Shown: positions 16,662 through 25,435 of the stretch, in pieces
Position numbering within the stretch: position 1 is the stretch's first letter
Layout of the letters: every line of letters begins with the position of its first letter
Assembly: GCF_031679605.1 (NCBI RefSeq)
Contig: NZ_CP117522.1
Location: 7,378,001 to 7,442,000 of the forward strand
Source of the DNA: Streptomyces luomodiensis
GTDB taxonomy: Bacteria > Actinomycetota > Actinomycetes > Streptomycetales > Streptomycetaceae
Direction of reading: 5' to 3'
Length of the DNA: 64,000 nucleotides
Notes under the pieces: model-generated
Database searches by the model: none
Told to the model about the DNA's origin: nothing
Seen by the model: only the letters and a program-made list of their open reading frames with translations
Made by a program: the position numbers and the translations under genes

Positions 16662-19052
16662 ATGGCAGCCGTCCGCACCGCCAGTGCCCCCCTCACCCAG
16701 GCCGCCGGCGTCGGCGGGGGAGTCGTCGGCGAGTCCGTCCCGCGCCCCGACGGCATCCTCAAGGTGACCGGCGAGTTCGCGTACTCCTCCGATCTGTGGC
16801 ACGAGGACATGCTGTGGGGCTTCACCCTCCGCAGCCCGTACGCCCATGCGGCGATCCGGTCCATCGACACCGCCGGGGCACTCGCCCTGCCCGGGGTGTA
16901 CGCCGTGATGACGCATGCCGACCTGCCCGCCGAGACCCACTACGGGCTGGAGATCCGTGATCAGCCCGTGCTCGCGAAGGACCGGGTCCGCTACCACGGC
17001 GAGGCGGTGGCGATCGTCGCCGCCGACCACCCCGAGACCGCCCGCCGGGCCGCCGCCCTGATCGCGGTGGAGTACGAGGAGCTGCCGCTGGTCGTCGACG
17101 AGGCCACCGCCACCGCACCGGACGCCCCGCTGCTCCACCCCGGCCGCACGGACCACCACGCCGCCCACGTCCCGCACCCCAACATCGTGCACCGCCAGCC
17201 GGTCCGGCGCGGCGATGTGGCCGCCGCCAGGGCCCGCGCCGATGTGGTGGTCCGCCGGGACTACGAGGTCGGCATGCAGGACCAGGCGTTCCTCGGCCCG
17301 GAGTCGGGGCTCGCGGTGCCCGCCGAGGACGGCGGGGTGGACCTCTACATCGCCACCCAGTGGCTGCACGTCGACCGCGATCAGCTCGCCCCGGTCCTCG
17401 GACTGCCCGCCGACAAGGTGCGGCTGACGCTGTCGGGGGTGGGCGGGGCGTTCGGCGCGCGCGAGGACCTGTCGATGCAGGCGCACGCCTGTCTGCTGGC
17501 GCTGCGCACCGGAAAGCCCGTCAAGATCGTTTACAACCGGTACGAGTCGTTTTTCGGCCATGTCCACCGCCACCCCGCCAAGCTCACCTACGAACACGGC
17601 GCGACCCGCGACGGCACGCTGCTCTACGTCCAGTGCCGCATCGTCCTGGACGGCGGTGCGTACGCCTCCTCCTCCCCGGCGGTCGTCGGCAACGCCGCCT
17701 CCCTGTCGATCGGCCCCTATGTGGTCGAGAACGTCGACGCCGAGGCCGTCGCGCTCTACTCCAACAACCCGCCCTGCGGTGCGATGCGCGGCTTCGGCGC
17801 CGTCCAGGCGTGCTTCGCCTATGAGGCGCAGATGGACGCGGTGGCGGCCGAACTCGGCATGGACCCGGTGGAGTTCCGGCAGCGCAACGCCATGTCCCAG
17901 GGCGCCACCATGCCCACCGGACAGCTGGTCGATTCCCCGGCCCCGGTCGCCGAGCTGCTGCGCCGCGTCAAGGCGCTGCCGCTGCCGCCCGAGCGCGCCT
18001 GGGAGGCGGCGGGCGGCCCCGTGGACGTACGGGCGCTGCCGGGCGGACTGTCCAACACCACCCACGGCGAGGCCGTGGTGCGCGGTGTGGGCTACGCGGT
18101 CGGCATCAAGAACGTCGGCTTCTCCGAGGGCTTCGACGACTACTCCACGGCCCGCATCCGGCTGGAAGTGATCGCCGGCGAACCGGTCGCCCTGGTGCAC
18201 ACCGCGATGGCCGAGGTCGGCCAGGGCGGTGTCACCGTGCACACCCAGATCGCCCGCACCGAACTGGGCGTGGACCGGGTCACCCTGCACCCGGCCGACA
18301 CCCGGGTCGGCTCGGCCGGCTCCACCTCCGCCTCCCGGCAGACGTACATGACCGGCGGCGCCATCAAGCACACCTGCGAGGCGGTACGGGAGGAGGTGCT
18401 GCGCCGCGGCCGCGCACGGTTCGGCGCCGCCCACCCCGCGTGGGCGGCGCCCGAGCGGCTGCGGCTGGCGGACGGCAAAGTGGTCACCGACGGCGGCGAG
18501 GCGATCGGCGACCTCGCCGAGATCCTCGGCGAGGAGGCGATCGACCTGGAGCGGGAGTTCCGGCACCGGCCGACCGAGCCGTTCGATCTGGGCACCGGTC
18601 AGGGGTTCGGCCATGTGCAGTACTCCTTCTGCGCCCATCGCGCGGTCGTCGAGGTGGACACCGAGCTGGGCCTGGTCAAGGTGGTCGAGCTGGCGGCCGC
18701 GCAGGACGTGGGCAAGGCGATCAATCCGCTGTCGGTCGTCGGGCAGATCCAGGGCGGTTCGACGCAGGGACTCGGGCTCGCCGTGATGGAGGAGATCGTC
18801 GTCTCGGCGGACGGGGCGCGGGTGCGCAATCCGTCCTTCACCGACTATCTGATCCCCACCGTCCTCGACACCCCGAGCATGCCGGTGGAGGTGCTGGAGC
18901 TGGCCGACGACCATGCCCCGTACGGGTTGCGCGGCGTCGGCGAGGCGCCCACGCTGTCCTCGACCCCGGCCGTCGTCGCCGCGATCCGCGCGGCGACGGG
19001 CCGCCCGCTCCACCGCGTCCCGGTCCGTCCGGAGCATCTGACCGGCACCTGA
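16662..19052 (+). CDS. Xanthine dehydrogenase, molybdopterin-binding subunit
   Basis: The catalytic subunit, 796 residues, with an aldehyde oxidase/xanthine dehydrogenase a/b-hammerhead N-terminal domain followed by the molybdopterin-binding domain. Motifs include GVGGAFGARED, NNPPCGAMRGFGAVQACF (with the Arg-Gly-Phe that lines the active site), AMAEVGQGGVTVHTQIA and the C-terminal RGVGEAPTLSSTPAV. The Glu of that last motif, near residue 762, is the general base of the family. It starts 2 bp after the 2Fe-2S gene. Specificity for xanthine is inferred from the pucR and uricase-pathway context; the subunit family also includes other purine hydroxylases. Confidence 0.93.
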   Translation: MAAVRTASAPLTQAAGVGGGVVGESVPRPDGILKVTGEFAYSSDLWHEDMLWGFTLRSPYAHAAIRSIDTAGALALPGVYAVMTHADLPAETHYGLEIRDQPVLAKDRVRYHGEAVAIVAADHPETARRAAALIAVEYEELPLVVDEATATAPDAPLLHPGRTDHHAAHVPHPNIVHRQPVRRGDVAAARARADVVVRRDYEVGMQDQAFLGPESGLAVPAEDGGVDLYIATQWLHVDRDQLAPVLGLPADKVRLTLSGVGGAFGAREDLSMQAHACLLALRTGKPVKIVYNRYESFFGHVHRHPAKLTYEHGATRDGTLLYVQCRIVLDGGAYASSSPAVVGNAASLSIGPYVVENVDAEAVALYSNNPPCGAMRGFGAVQACFAYEAQMDAVAAELGMDPVEFRQRNAMSQGATMPTGQLVDSPAPVAELLRRVKALPLPPERAWEAAGGPVDVRALPGGLSNTTHGEAVVRGVGYAVGIKNVGFSEGFDDYSTARIRLEVIAGEPVALVHTAMAEVGQGGVTVHTQIARTELGVDRVTLHPADTRVGSAGSTSASRQTYMTGGAIKHTCEAVREEVLRRGRARFGAAHPAWAAPERLRLADGKVVTDGGEAIGDLAEILGEEAIDLEREFRHRPTEPFDLGTGQGFGHVQYSFCAHRAVVEVDTELGLVKVVELAAAQDVGKAINPLSVVGQIQGGSTQGLGLAVMEEIVVSADGARVRNPSFTDYLIPTVLDTPSMPVEVLELADDHAPYGLRGVGEAPTLSSTPAVVAAIRAATGRPLHRVPVRPEHLTGT

Positions 19053-19157
19053 GCCGCCGGTCCGGGGCAGAACGGGGACCTCCGGCGTTCCGGGGCAGAT
19101 TTCGCGGGCCCGGTGCGTTGACGCGGGTAACCGACGTGCCCCAAGGAGCTGATCACC

Positions 19158-20309
19158 ATGCTGGACATCGCCGCCGAGCTGCACCGCTGGTGCGAGGAAG
19201 GACGGGATGTCGCCGTCGCCACCGTGGTCTCCGTGGGCGGCAGCGCGCCCCGGCAGCCCGGTGCCGCGCTCGCCGTGGACGCCGAGGGCACGGCGATCGG
19301 CAGCGTGTCCGGCGGCTGTGTCGAGGGCGCGGTGTACGAGCTGTGCCAGGAGGCGCTGCGCACCGGCGAAACCGTACGGGAGACCTTCGGCTACTCCGAT
19401 GAGGACGCCTTCGCGGTGGGCCTGACCTGCGGCGGGGTCATCGATGTGCTGATCAGCCCGGCCCCCGCGGCCGACCGCCGGCTGCGCCCGGTGCTCGCCG
19501 CCGCCGCGTCCGCCGCCGCCGACGGCCGGACGACGGCACTGGCCCGGATCGTGGACGGCCCGCCCGAGCTGCTGGGCCGCGCCCTGCTCGTCCGCCCGGA
19601 CGGCGACTGGGACGGCACCCTGGGCGGCCACCCCGAGCTGGACCGTACGGCGGCCGCGGAGGCCCGCGCCCTGCTGGACGCCGGGCGCACCGCGACCGTG
19701 GTCATCGGCGCCGAGGGAAGCCGTTGCGGGCGCCCGGTCACCCTGCTGGTCGAGTCCAGCGTGCCGCCACCGCGCATGATCGTCTTCGGGGCGGTGGACT
19801 TCGCGAGCGCGCTGGTGCGGATCGGGAAGTTCCTGAACTACCACGTCACGGTCTGCGACGCCCGTCCGGTCTTCGCGACCGCGCACCGCTTCCCGGACGC
19901 CGACGAGGTCGTCGTCGACTGGCCGCACCGCTATCTCGAGCAGACCGAGGTGGACGCCCGGACGGTGCTGTGCGTGCTCACCCACGACGCCAAGTTCGAC
20001 GTGCCGCTGCTGGAGCGGGCGCTGCGGCTGCCCGTGGCGTACGTCGGGGCGATGGGCTCCGCCCGCACCCACCGGGACCGGCTGCGGCGGCTGCGCGAGG
20101 CCGGTGTGGGCGAGCCGGAACTGGCCCGGCTGCGCTCCCCGATCGGGCTCGACCTCGGCGCCCGTACGCCCGAGGAGACCGCGCTGTCCATCGCGAGCGA
20201 GATCGTCGCGAACCGGCGGGGCGGCAGCGGTACGCCGCTGACGGGCGCGCGGACACCGATCCACCACGACACCCGGACGTCCTCGGAGCGGATGGAGCCG
20301 GTTGCATGA
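19158..20309 (+). CDS. xdhC: XdhC/CoxI family molybdenum cofactor insertion protein
   Basis: A maturation factor that binds molybdenum cofactor, promotes its sulfuration and delivers it to xanthine dehydrogenase. The 383-residue protein has the N-terminal XdhC_CoxI domain (VVSVGGSAPRQPGAAL, then GSVSGGCVEGAVYE and the Cys of GLTCGGVIDVL). A C-terminal Rossmann-like domain has MIVFGAVDFASALVRIG, LTHDAKFDVPLL and YVGAMGSARTHRDRL. The first Gly of the usual nucleotide loop GxGxxG is altered (GAVDFA), also common in actinobacterial members. It is 105 bp behind the Mo-subunit gene and probably cotranscribed. Confidence 0.92.
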   Translation: MLDIAAELHRWCEEGRDVAVATVVSVGGSAPRQPGAALAVDAEGTAIGSVSGGCVEGAVYELCQEALRTGETVRETFGYSDEDAFAVGLTCGGVIDVLISPAPAADRRLRPVLAAAASAAADGRTTALARIVDGPPELLGRALLVRPDGDWDGTLGGHPELDRTAAAEARALLDAGRTATVVIGAEGSRCGRPVTLLVESSVPPPRMIVFGAVDFASALVRIGKFLNYHVTVCDARPVFATAHRFPDADEVVVDWPHRYLEQTEVDARTVLCVLTHDAKFDVPLLERALRLPVAYVGAMGSARTHRDRLRRLREAGVGEPELARLRSPIGLDLGARTPEETALSIASEIVANRRGGSGTPLTGARTPIHHDTRTSSERMEPVA

Positions 20310-20465
20310 AATCGCATCAGCTCACATGAGGATCGTCTGACATTCGGTCACTCCTGGGCGGGAAAAACCCTCCGCCACCTGGCAGAGCCTGCTATGCCGG
20401 GCGCCGGTTCCTGAGTGAGAGTCAGAAACCGACCTTGGTCCTGCCGCCCCCTCTGGAGTGCGCCC

Positions 20466-22178
20466 GTGCGTAAGAGACGCAAGATTCTCACCCTGTCGAC
20501 GGCCGTCGTGACCGCGGCCACCCTGCCCCTGCTGATGAGTCCCGTGGTGAGCGCGGCCGGATGGGAGGACGACACCGAGTCCTCGCACCTGACCCGCCTC
20601 TACGCCCCGCCCCCCGACCGGGACGCCTACCGTCAGGTGGCCCGGCTCGCCTGGCAGGGCGACTACCGCGAAGCCGCCGGGCTCATGGCCATGCTGCGGA
20701 CGCCGCACGCGCTCTGGTACGGGGACGAGACCCCGGGGCGGGTCAAGCGGCTGGTCCGCAGGGCGACGCGGAGCGCCCGCTGGCAGGGGACGCTGCCGGT
20801 GCTCACCCTCTACAACATCCCGGGCCGTGACTGCGGCAGCTACTCGAGAGGCGGAGCGGACGGCATCGCCGCGTACGAGGCGTGGATCGACGCGGTCGCC
20901 GAGGGCATCGGCAACCGCAAGGTGATCATCATCCTCGAACCCGACTCGCTGGCGCTGCTGCCCTCCGAATGCTCCGGCGCGGACACCGAGAGCGAGAGCG
21001 AGAGCGAGACCGAGCCCGAGAGCGAGACCGCGGACGCGGCCGGGACCGATGGGGCCGCCGCCGAGGAGCAGTCGGCCGCCGAGGAGCAGTCGGCCGCCGA
21101 GGGGCAGTCGGCCGGGGAGCGGCCGGGCGAGCTGCCGCCGCTGCCCGACCCCGACGCGTCGACGGCCCCGCCCGCCGACCAGGAGGCCGCGCAGACCCCG
21201 GACCCGCAGACCTCGAACCCGCAGTCCCCGGACTCGCAGTCTCCGGCCCCGCAGTCCCCGGCCCCCCAGACCTCCGCCTCTCGGAGCCCCGCCCCCGAGC
21301 CGTCCGGCGGCGAACAGCCCGGCACCCTGCCCGAGCTGCCCCCGCTCCCCACGCCGCCCGAGACCTCCGGCTCCGAGGGCTCCGCGAGCCCCGAGAGCCC
21401 CGAGGACCCACAGAACTCCAAGGACCCCAAGGACTCCAAGGGCCCCGAGGACGCCGACACCGTGGGCGACGCCCCGGAGGTCGAGGACGCGCAGACCGCC
21501 GCCCGCTACTCCGAGATCAACTACGCGGTCGACGTCCTCACCGCGCACGGCAACGCGTCGGTGTACCTGGACGCGGGCCACGCCGGCTGGCACTCCGTCA
21601 GAACCATCGTGCCCCGTCTGATCAAGGGCGGGATCGACCGGGCCGACGGCTTCTCCATCAATGTCTCCCACTACCAGACCGACCAGGACAGCTCCTGGTA
21701 CGGGCGGCTGGTCTCCTCCTGCCTCGCCTACGCCGACCAGGGTGGGGACCCCGAGGACTGTGCCGACCAGAGCTGGTCGCGGTGGCACGCCCGGCGCTGG
21801 ATGCGCGACCACGTACCGTTCGACCCCGACCGTATGAAGCACTTCGTCACCGACACCAGCCGCAACGGCCAAGGGCCCTGGACCCCCAGGGCCGGTGCGC
21901 ACCTCGACGCGCAGTCATGGTGCAACCCGCCGGAGCGCGGTCTGGGCAGGCGCCCCACCACCCGTACCGGCAATCCGCTGCTGGACGCCGTGCTGTGGGT
22001 GAAGACGCCGGGCCAGTCGGACGGCCGGTGTCTGCGCGGCACGGACGGGCCCTTCGACCCGGAGCGGGGGACCGTCAACCCCGAGGCGGGGGAGTGGTTC
22101 CCCGAGCAGGCCCTGGAGCTCGTGCGCTACGCGGACCCGGCGGTCACCATCCGCCGGATCACCGGCCGCAGATACTGA
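20466..22178 (+). CDS. Secreted GH6 beta-1,4-glucanase/cellobiohydrolase with large internal insertion
   Basis: A 570-residue exported cellulase. The signal peptide is MRKRRKILTLSTAVVTAATL with cleavage near VSAAG. The GH6 fold is present: the catalytic acid region LTLYNIPGRDCGSYS (Asp near 122), VIIILEPDSLALLP, VYLDAGHAGWHS, GFSINVSHYQ and VLWVKTPGQSDG. Between LPSECSG (residue 171) and ARYSEINYAVD (near 345) lies about 170 residues of low complexity: Ser/Glu tracts, repeated AAEEQS, Pro-Gln-Ser runs and Asp-Lys-Ser runs. In normal GH6 enzymes these two elements are almost adjacent. No carbohydrate-binding module is seen. The GTG start has GGAG 9 bp upstream. Confidence 0.9.
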   Translation: MRKRRKILTLSTAVVTAATLPLLMSPVVSAAGWEDDTESSHLTRLYAPPPDRDAYRQVARLAWQGDYREAAGLMAMLRTPHALWYGDETPGRVKRLVRRATRSARWQGTLPVLTLYNIPGRDCGSYSRGGADGIAAYEAWIDAVAEGIGNRKVIIILEPDSLALLPSECSGADTESESESETEPESETADAAGTDGAAAEEQSAAEEQSAAEGQSAGERPGELPPLPDPDASTAPPADQEAAQTPDPQTSNPQSPDSQSPAPQSPAPQTSASRSPAPEPSGGEQPGTLPELPPLPTPPETSGSEGSASPESPEDPQNSKDPKDSKGPEDADTVGDAPEVEDAQTAARYSEINYAVDVLTAHGNASVYLDAGHAGWHSVRTIVPRLIKGGIDRADGFSINVSHYQTDQDSSWYGRLVSSCLAYADQGGDPEDCADQSWSRWHARRWMRDHVPFDPDRMKHFVTDTSRNGQGPWTPRAGAHLDAQSWCNPPERGLGRRPTTRTGNPLLDAVLWVKTPGQSDGRCLRGTDGPFDPERGTVNPEAGEWFPEQALELVRYADPAVTIRRITGRRY

Positions 22179-22190
22179 CCGCCATCGCCG

Positions 22191-23084
22191 TCAGCCCGTC
22201 GGATTGTGCCGGACGAGGGCGTCGACCAGGCCGGACGTGGTGTTCGGGAAGTCCATCGGAACGATCCCGAGCCCCGTCCAGCCCTGTGCCTCGGCGCCCT
22301 CCAGGAACGACTTCACCTGCGGGTTCAGCCGGTCCGCGTTGGAGCGCGGCGGCAGCAGGGCGGCGGTGGACACGTAGTTGATGAAGAGCTTGCCGGGCTG
22401 GGCCGCCGCCTTGCGGAACTGCGCCTCGATCTTCGGGTACTTGCCGATCGGCTCCGCCATGTAGTCGTCCTGGATGTCGAAGAGCGCCCCGTCGCCGTAC
22501 CGCACCCCCGGCATGTTGTCCGAGTCGGCGAGCAGTACCACCCTGCCCCGGGCCTCGCCCAGGGTGGGGAGGGTGCCGTCCAGGCGGAAGAGTGAGCGCC
22601 AGCCCTTGTCGTCCAGGTAGATGTCGAAGATCCGGCGGAACTCCGCGGCGCTCTCCTCCGAGTACTCCTGCTTGACCCGCATCAGCACGGTCTCCGACGG
22701 ATGCGCGGAGAGGAAGGCGCGGCAGGCGCCGAGCACATCGTCGAAGTTGAGGTTCTGGTAGGAGGCGCCGTGGTGGATGGGGAAGGCGTTCTCGAAGGCG
22801 CGGCAGCGGATGTCCAGGAAGCGGATGCCGCTGGTCAGCTGGTCGGCGATGACGCTGTTCTGACACTCCGTCCACGGCCCGCCGAAGCGGGCGCCGGAGT
22901 CGTGGGTGCCGGGCAGCGTCAGCCGCTGGACCGGGGTGGAGTCGGCGATGGCCGACAGCCAGTCCTCGGCGGCCAGTGGCCGGGCCGGCGCGGCGGCCGT
23001 GGCCGTCGCGGCACCGCCGGCGGCGGTGACCAGCCCCACGGTGGACAGCGCGGCCGCGCCCCTGAGGAACCCTCGCCGGTCCAT
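22191..23084 (-). CDS. Tat-exported phosphatidylinositol-specific phospholipase C-like protein
   Basis: A 297-residue protein with a clear twin-arginine signal (MDRRGFLRGAAALS, then a hydrophobic stretch ending ATAAAPA). The PI-PLC X-domain barrel follows, with the catalytic His of RLTLPGTHDSGARFGG and the second active-site His in FPIHHGASYQNLNF. RFLDIRCRAF and LMRVKQEYSEES resemble the bacterial PI-PLC core. It likely cleaves phosphatidylinositol or glycosyl-PI outside the cell. The ATG at 23084 has AGGAG 5 bp upstream. It is convergent with the cellulase gene, only 12 bp apart. Confidence 0.9.
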   Translation of the reverse strand: MDRRGFLRGAAALSTVGLVTAAGGAATATAAAPARPLAAEDWLSAIADSTPVQRLTLPGTHDSGARFGGPWTECQNSVIADQLTSGIRFLDIRCRAFENAFPIHHGASYQNLNFDDVLGACRAFLSAHPSETVLMRVKQEYSEESAAEFRRIFDIYLDDKGWRSLFRLDGTLPTLGEARGRVVLLADSDNMPGVRYGDGALFDIQDDYMAEPIGKYPKIEAQFRKAAAQPGKLFINYVSTAALLPPRSNADRLNPQVKSFLEGAEAQGWTGLGIVPMDFPNTTSGLVDALVRHNPTG

Positions 23085-23184
23085 ACACACTCCTGTCGCT
23101 CGCCTGTTGTGTCGTGCACATGGCATCCAAGCACAGGCGAACGAGGAGGGACTACGGAAAGCGGCTGAATCAGCGGTGCGTCGA

Positions 23185-23802
23185 TTACTTCTCGACCGGC
23201 GGGCAGTAGCCGGTGTCCTCACCGATGGAGTTGATTTCGGCGTTGGGTCGGGTGTCGCCCGCGTAATTGATCTGGTCGGTGCACTTGACCCCGTCCTTCT
23301 TGGGGGTGCCCGACGGGGTGCTGGTGGAGGAGCCCTGGACGGGCGGGCAGTAGCCGGTGTCTTCGCCGATGGAGTTGATTTCGGCGTTGGGTCGGGTGTC
23401 GCCCGCGTAGTTGATCTGGTCGGTGCACTTCATCCCGTCCTTCTTGGGGGTGCCCGACGGGGTGCTGGTGGAGGAGCCCTGGACGGGCGGGCAGTAGCCG
23501 GTGTCTTCGCCGATGGAGTTGATTTCGGCGTTGGGTCGGGTGTCGCCCGCGTAGTTGATCTGGTCGGTGCACTTGACCCCGTCCTTCTTGGGGGTGCCCG
23601 ACGGCGTGCTGGTGGTGGAGCCCTGGGCGGCCTTGGACGCGGGAGCGGCGGAGGTGCCCGCGGAGGCGGACGCGGAGGACGAGGCCGAGGACGAGGCGTC
23701 GGTCTCGCTGTCCTGGCAGGCGGTGAGCCCGAGCGCGGCGACCGCGATCAGCATGGCGGCGGCGGCCTTGCGGGTGTGGCGGATTGCGGTGCGGTGCGAC
23801 AT
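23185..23802 (-). CDS. Lipoprotein with three near-identical 48-residue repeats
   Basis: A 205-residue secreted lipoprotein. The signal ends in the lipobox ALGLTACQ, the acylated Cys is followed by a Ser/Ala-rich stalk (SSSASSSASASAG), and then comes a 48-residue module repeated three times. Each module has a linker (STPSGTPKKDG) and a core from KCTDQINYAGDTRPNAEI to GEDTGYCPPV, with two Cys that could form one disulfide per module. The modules differ by only a few residues (Val/Met, Gln/Glu), so the expansion is recent. The ATG at 23802 has GAGGAAG upstream. The family is not recognised; surface display or ligand binding is only a guess. Confidence 0.8.
   Translation of the reverse strand: MSHRTAIRHTRKAAAAMLIAVAALGLTACQDSETDASSSASSSASASAGTSAAPASKAAQGSTTSTPSGTPKKDGVKCTDQINYAGDTRPNAEINSIGEDTGYCPPVQGSSTSTPSGTPKKDGMKCTDQINYAGDTRPNAEINSIGEDTGYCPPVQGSSTSTPSGTPKKDGVKCTDQINYAGDTRPNAEINSIGEDTGYCPPVEK
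23199..23630. repeat. Three 144-bp direct repeats inside the lipoprotein gene
   Basis: The marker GGGCAGTAGC recurs at 23201, 23345 and 23489, giving an exact 144-bp period (48 codons). Copies 2 and 3 are almost identical at the nucleotide level, synonymous sites included, which favours recent duplication or ongoing gene conversion. Copy 1 carries a few extra changes. Confidence 0.9.
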
Positions 23803-23914
23803 GGTCTTCCTCGTTCTCACGACGTGGTGTTCCGGCTTGGTGAGAACAAGTCTGTCGGCCACCGCTGTTGATCTGTCGCCGTACCGCTAACGTTCCACTA
23901 ACGCCCCCGAGACT

Positions 23915-25069
23915 TCACAGCCACCCCCGCCGCTTGAAGATGACGTACAGGCTGACGCAGACCACCGCCATCAGCAGAATCGCGAACGGGTACCCCCACA
24001 CCCAGCCCAGCTCGGGCATATGGGTGAAGTTCATGCCGTAGATGGTGCCGACGAGGGTCGGGGCGAAGAGGATGGCCGCCCACGCGGAGATCTTCTTGAC
24101 CTCCTCGTTCTGCTCGAACCCCGCCTCGGCCAGCGCCCGCATCTCGGCGTTCTGCTGCTGGGTCACCAAGGTGGCGTTGACCGCGAGGATGTCGGTGAGG
24201 GCGGAGCGGAAGCCGTCCACGCGCTCGCTGGTGTGGGTGACGTGATCGGCGACGTCACGCAGATAGCGCTGTAGCTCCTCATCGGTGCCGTATTTGTCGA
24301 AACCCGCCATCAGCCCGTGCAACATCCCGACCAAGGGCCGGGTGGCGCGCTGGAACTCCACCATTTCGCGGGAGAGTTCATAGATGCGCCGGGACACCTC
24401 CGGATCGCCGCGGAACACCTCGGTCTCGATCTCGTCGATGTCGTTCTGCACCCCCGCCACCACCGGGGCATAGCCGTCCACGACCGCGTCGAGTATCGCG
24501 TAGAGCACGGCCTCGGGGCCCAGCGCCAGCAGCTCGGCCGTCGACTCCATCCGGGCGCGCACCGCGGACAGGTCCGGCGCGGCGCCGTGCCGGACGGTGA
24601 TGACGAAATCGGGACCCACGAAGACGTGCAGCTCGCCGAAGTCGACCTCCTCGGGCGCGTCGAGATACCGGGCGGCGCGCAGCACCACGAAGAGCGTCTC
24701 GCCGTAGCGCTCCAGCTTGGGCCGCTGATGGGCCTCCATCGCGTCCTCGATGGCCAGCTTGTGCAGATCGAACTCCTCGGCCAGCGAGAGCAGCTCCGCC
24801 TCGGTCGGCCGGTACAGCCCGATCCAGGCCATGGCGCCCGGCTCCTCGCGCAGCCGCCGATACGTGGCGGCCAGGGAACCGGGGGTGCCGACCCGGCGGC
24901 CGCCGCGGTACACGGCGGCGTCCACCACACTGCGCTCGTCGGCCGGGGTTCCGTCGACGGGGGCGGGCTCCTCGCGCGGGGGCGCCGGGGCGGGGCCCGC
25001 GGCGTTGGCCCCGGGGCGCAGCCGGAGGTACCGCTTCGCCGGACGCGGAGTGCGACGGCGCTCGGACAT
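23915..25069 (-). CDS. corA: Magnesium/cobalt transport protein CorA
   Basis: A divalent cation channel of the CorA family, 384 residues. A large N-terminal cytoplasmic domain (DLHKLAIEDAMEAHQRPKLE, VVDGYAPVVAGVQNDIDEIE) leads through a long stalk helix to two C-terminal membrane helices. The signature GMN sits in TIYGMNFTHMPELGW, followed by the second helix ending in the basic tail KRRGWL. The N-terminal 60 residues are Arg/Pro/Ala-rich and divergent. The neighbouring genes give no regulatory clue. Confidence 0.93.
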   Translation of the reverse strand: MSERRRTPRPAKRYLRLRPGANAAGPAPAPPREEPAPVDGTPADERSVVDAAVYRGGRRVGTPGSLAATYRRLREEPGAMAWIGLYRPTEAELLSLAEEFDLHKLAIEDAMEAHQRPKLERYGETLFVVLRAARYLDAPEEVDFGELHVFVGPDFVITVRHGAAPDLSAVRARMESTAELLALGPEAVLYAILDAVVDGYAPVVAGVQNDIDEIETEVFRGDPEVSRRIYELSREMVEFQRATRPLVGMLHGLMAGFDKYGTDEELQRYLRDVADHVTHTSERVDGFRSALTDILAVNATLVTQQQNAEMRALAEAGFEQNEEVKKISAWAAILFAPTLVGTIYGMNFTHMPELGWVWGYPFAILLMAVVCVSLYVIFKRRGWL

Positions 25070-25435
25070 GGCGGGTCCTTTACGGGTTGCGGGCGCGCGA
25101 GCACTGACCTCTGTGCAGGATATCGCCCTATATGACCGTGGTGCGGTCCGGGGTCGCTTGACCAGGTGGTTGCGTCAGATCAAGCGTTTTTCGGAGGGGG
25201 TACCGGAGGGACGCCCCGGCTCCCCGCAGTCCGGCCGGAGCCCGGCCACCGAAGACGGAAGCCGCCACCGGCGCCGCGACCACGGGCCCGGCGCCCGGCG
25301 GCGGCGCCGGGCGCCCACTCCCTGCGCCGCTGCTCAAAGGCGCCGAAGGCGCGAAACGAAACCCGCGCCCGCCCAACCCGAGAAGCCCGACAAACCCGAG
25401 CCCCCCGGCCCCGACCAGCCCGCCCGAGCAGCCGC
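25070..25435. other. Intergenic region between corA and the LuxR-type gene
   Basis: About 365 bp downstream of the LuxR-type gene and upstream of corA. It should contain the corA promoter. A weak hairpin is the only structure noted. Open frames here lack starts and family resemblance. The segment 25255-25330 is Pro/Arg-coding in every frame, typical of GC-rich noncoding DNA. Confidence 0.4.
25340..25352 (-). terminator. Short hairpin downstream of the LuxR-type gene
   Basis: GCGCC-GAA-GGCGC, bordered by A-rich bases on both sides, lies about 85 bp past the stop of the minus-strand regulator. A similar TTC-loop hairpin occurs at 38645. Confidence 0.35.

Noticed and set aside
16596..20267. Very long open frame (over 1200 codons) on the minus strand opposite the xanthine dehydrogenase operon
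   Set aside because: Its translation is rich in Arg, Gly, His, Gln and Val without any domain, and it mirrors four well-supported plus-strand genes. Such antisense frames are expected at this GC content. Similar frames opposite poxB (2566-4713) and the mannosidase (5553-7805) were dropped for the same reason.
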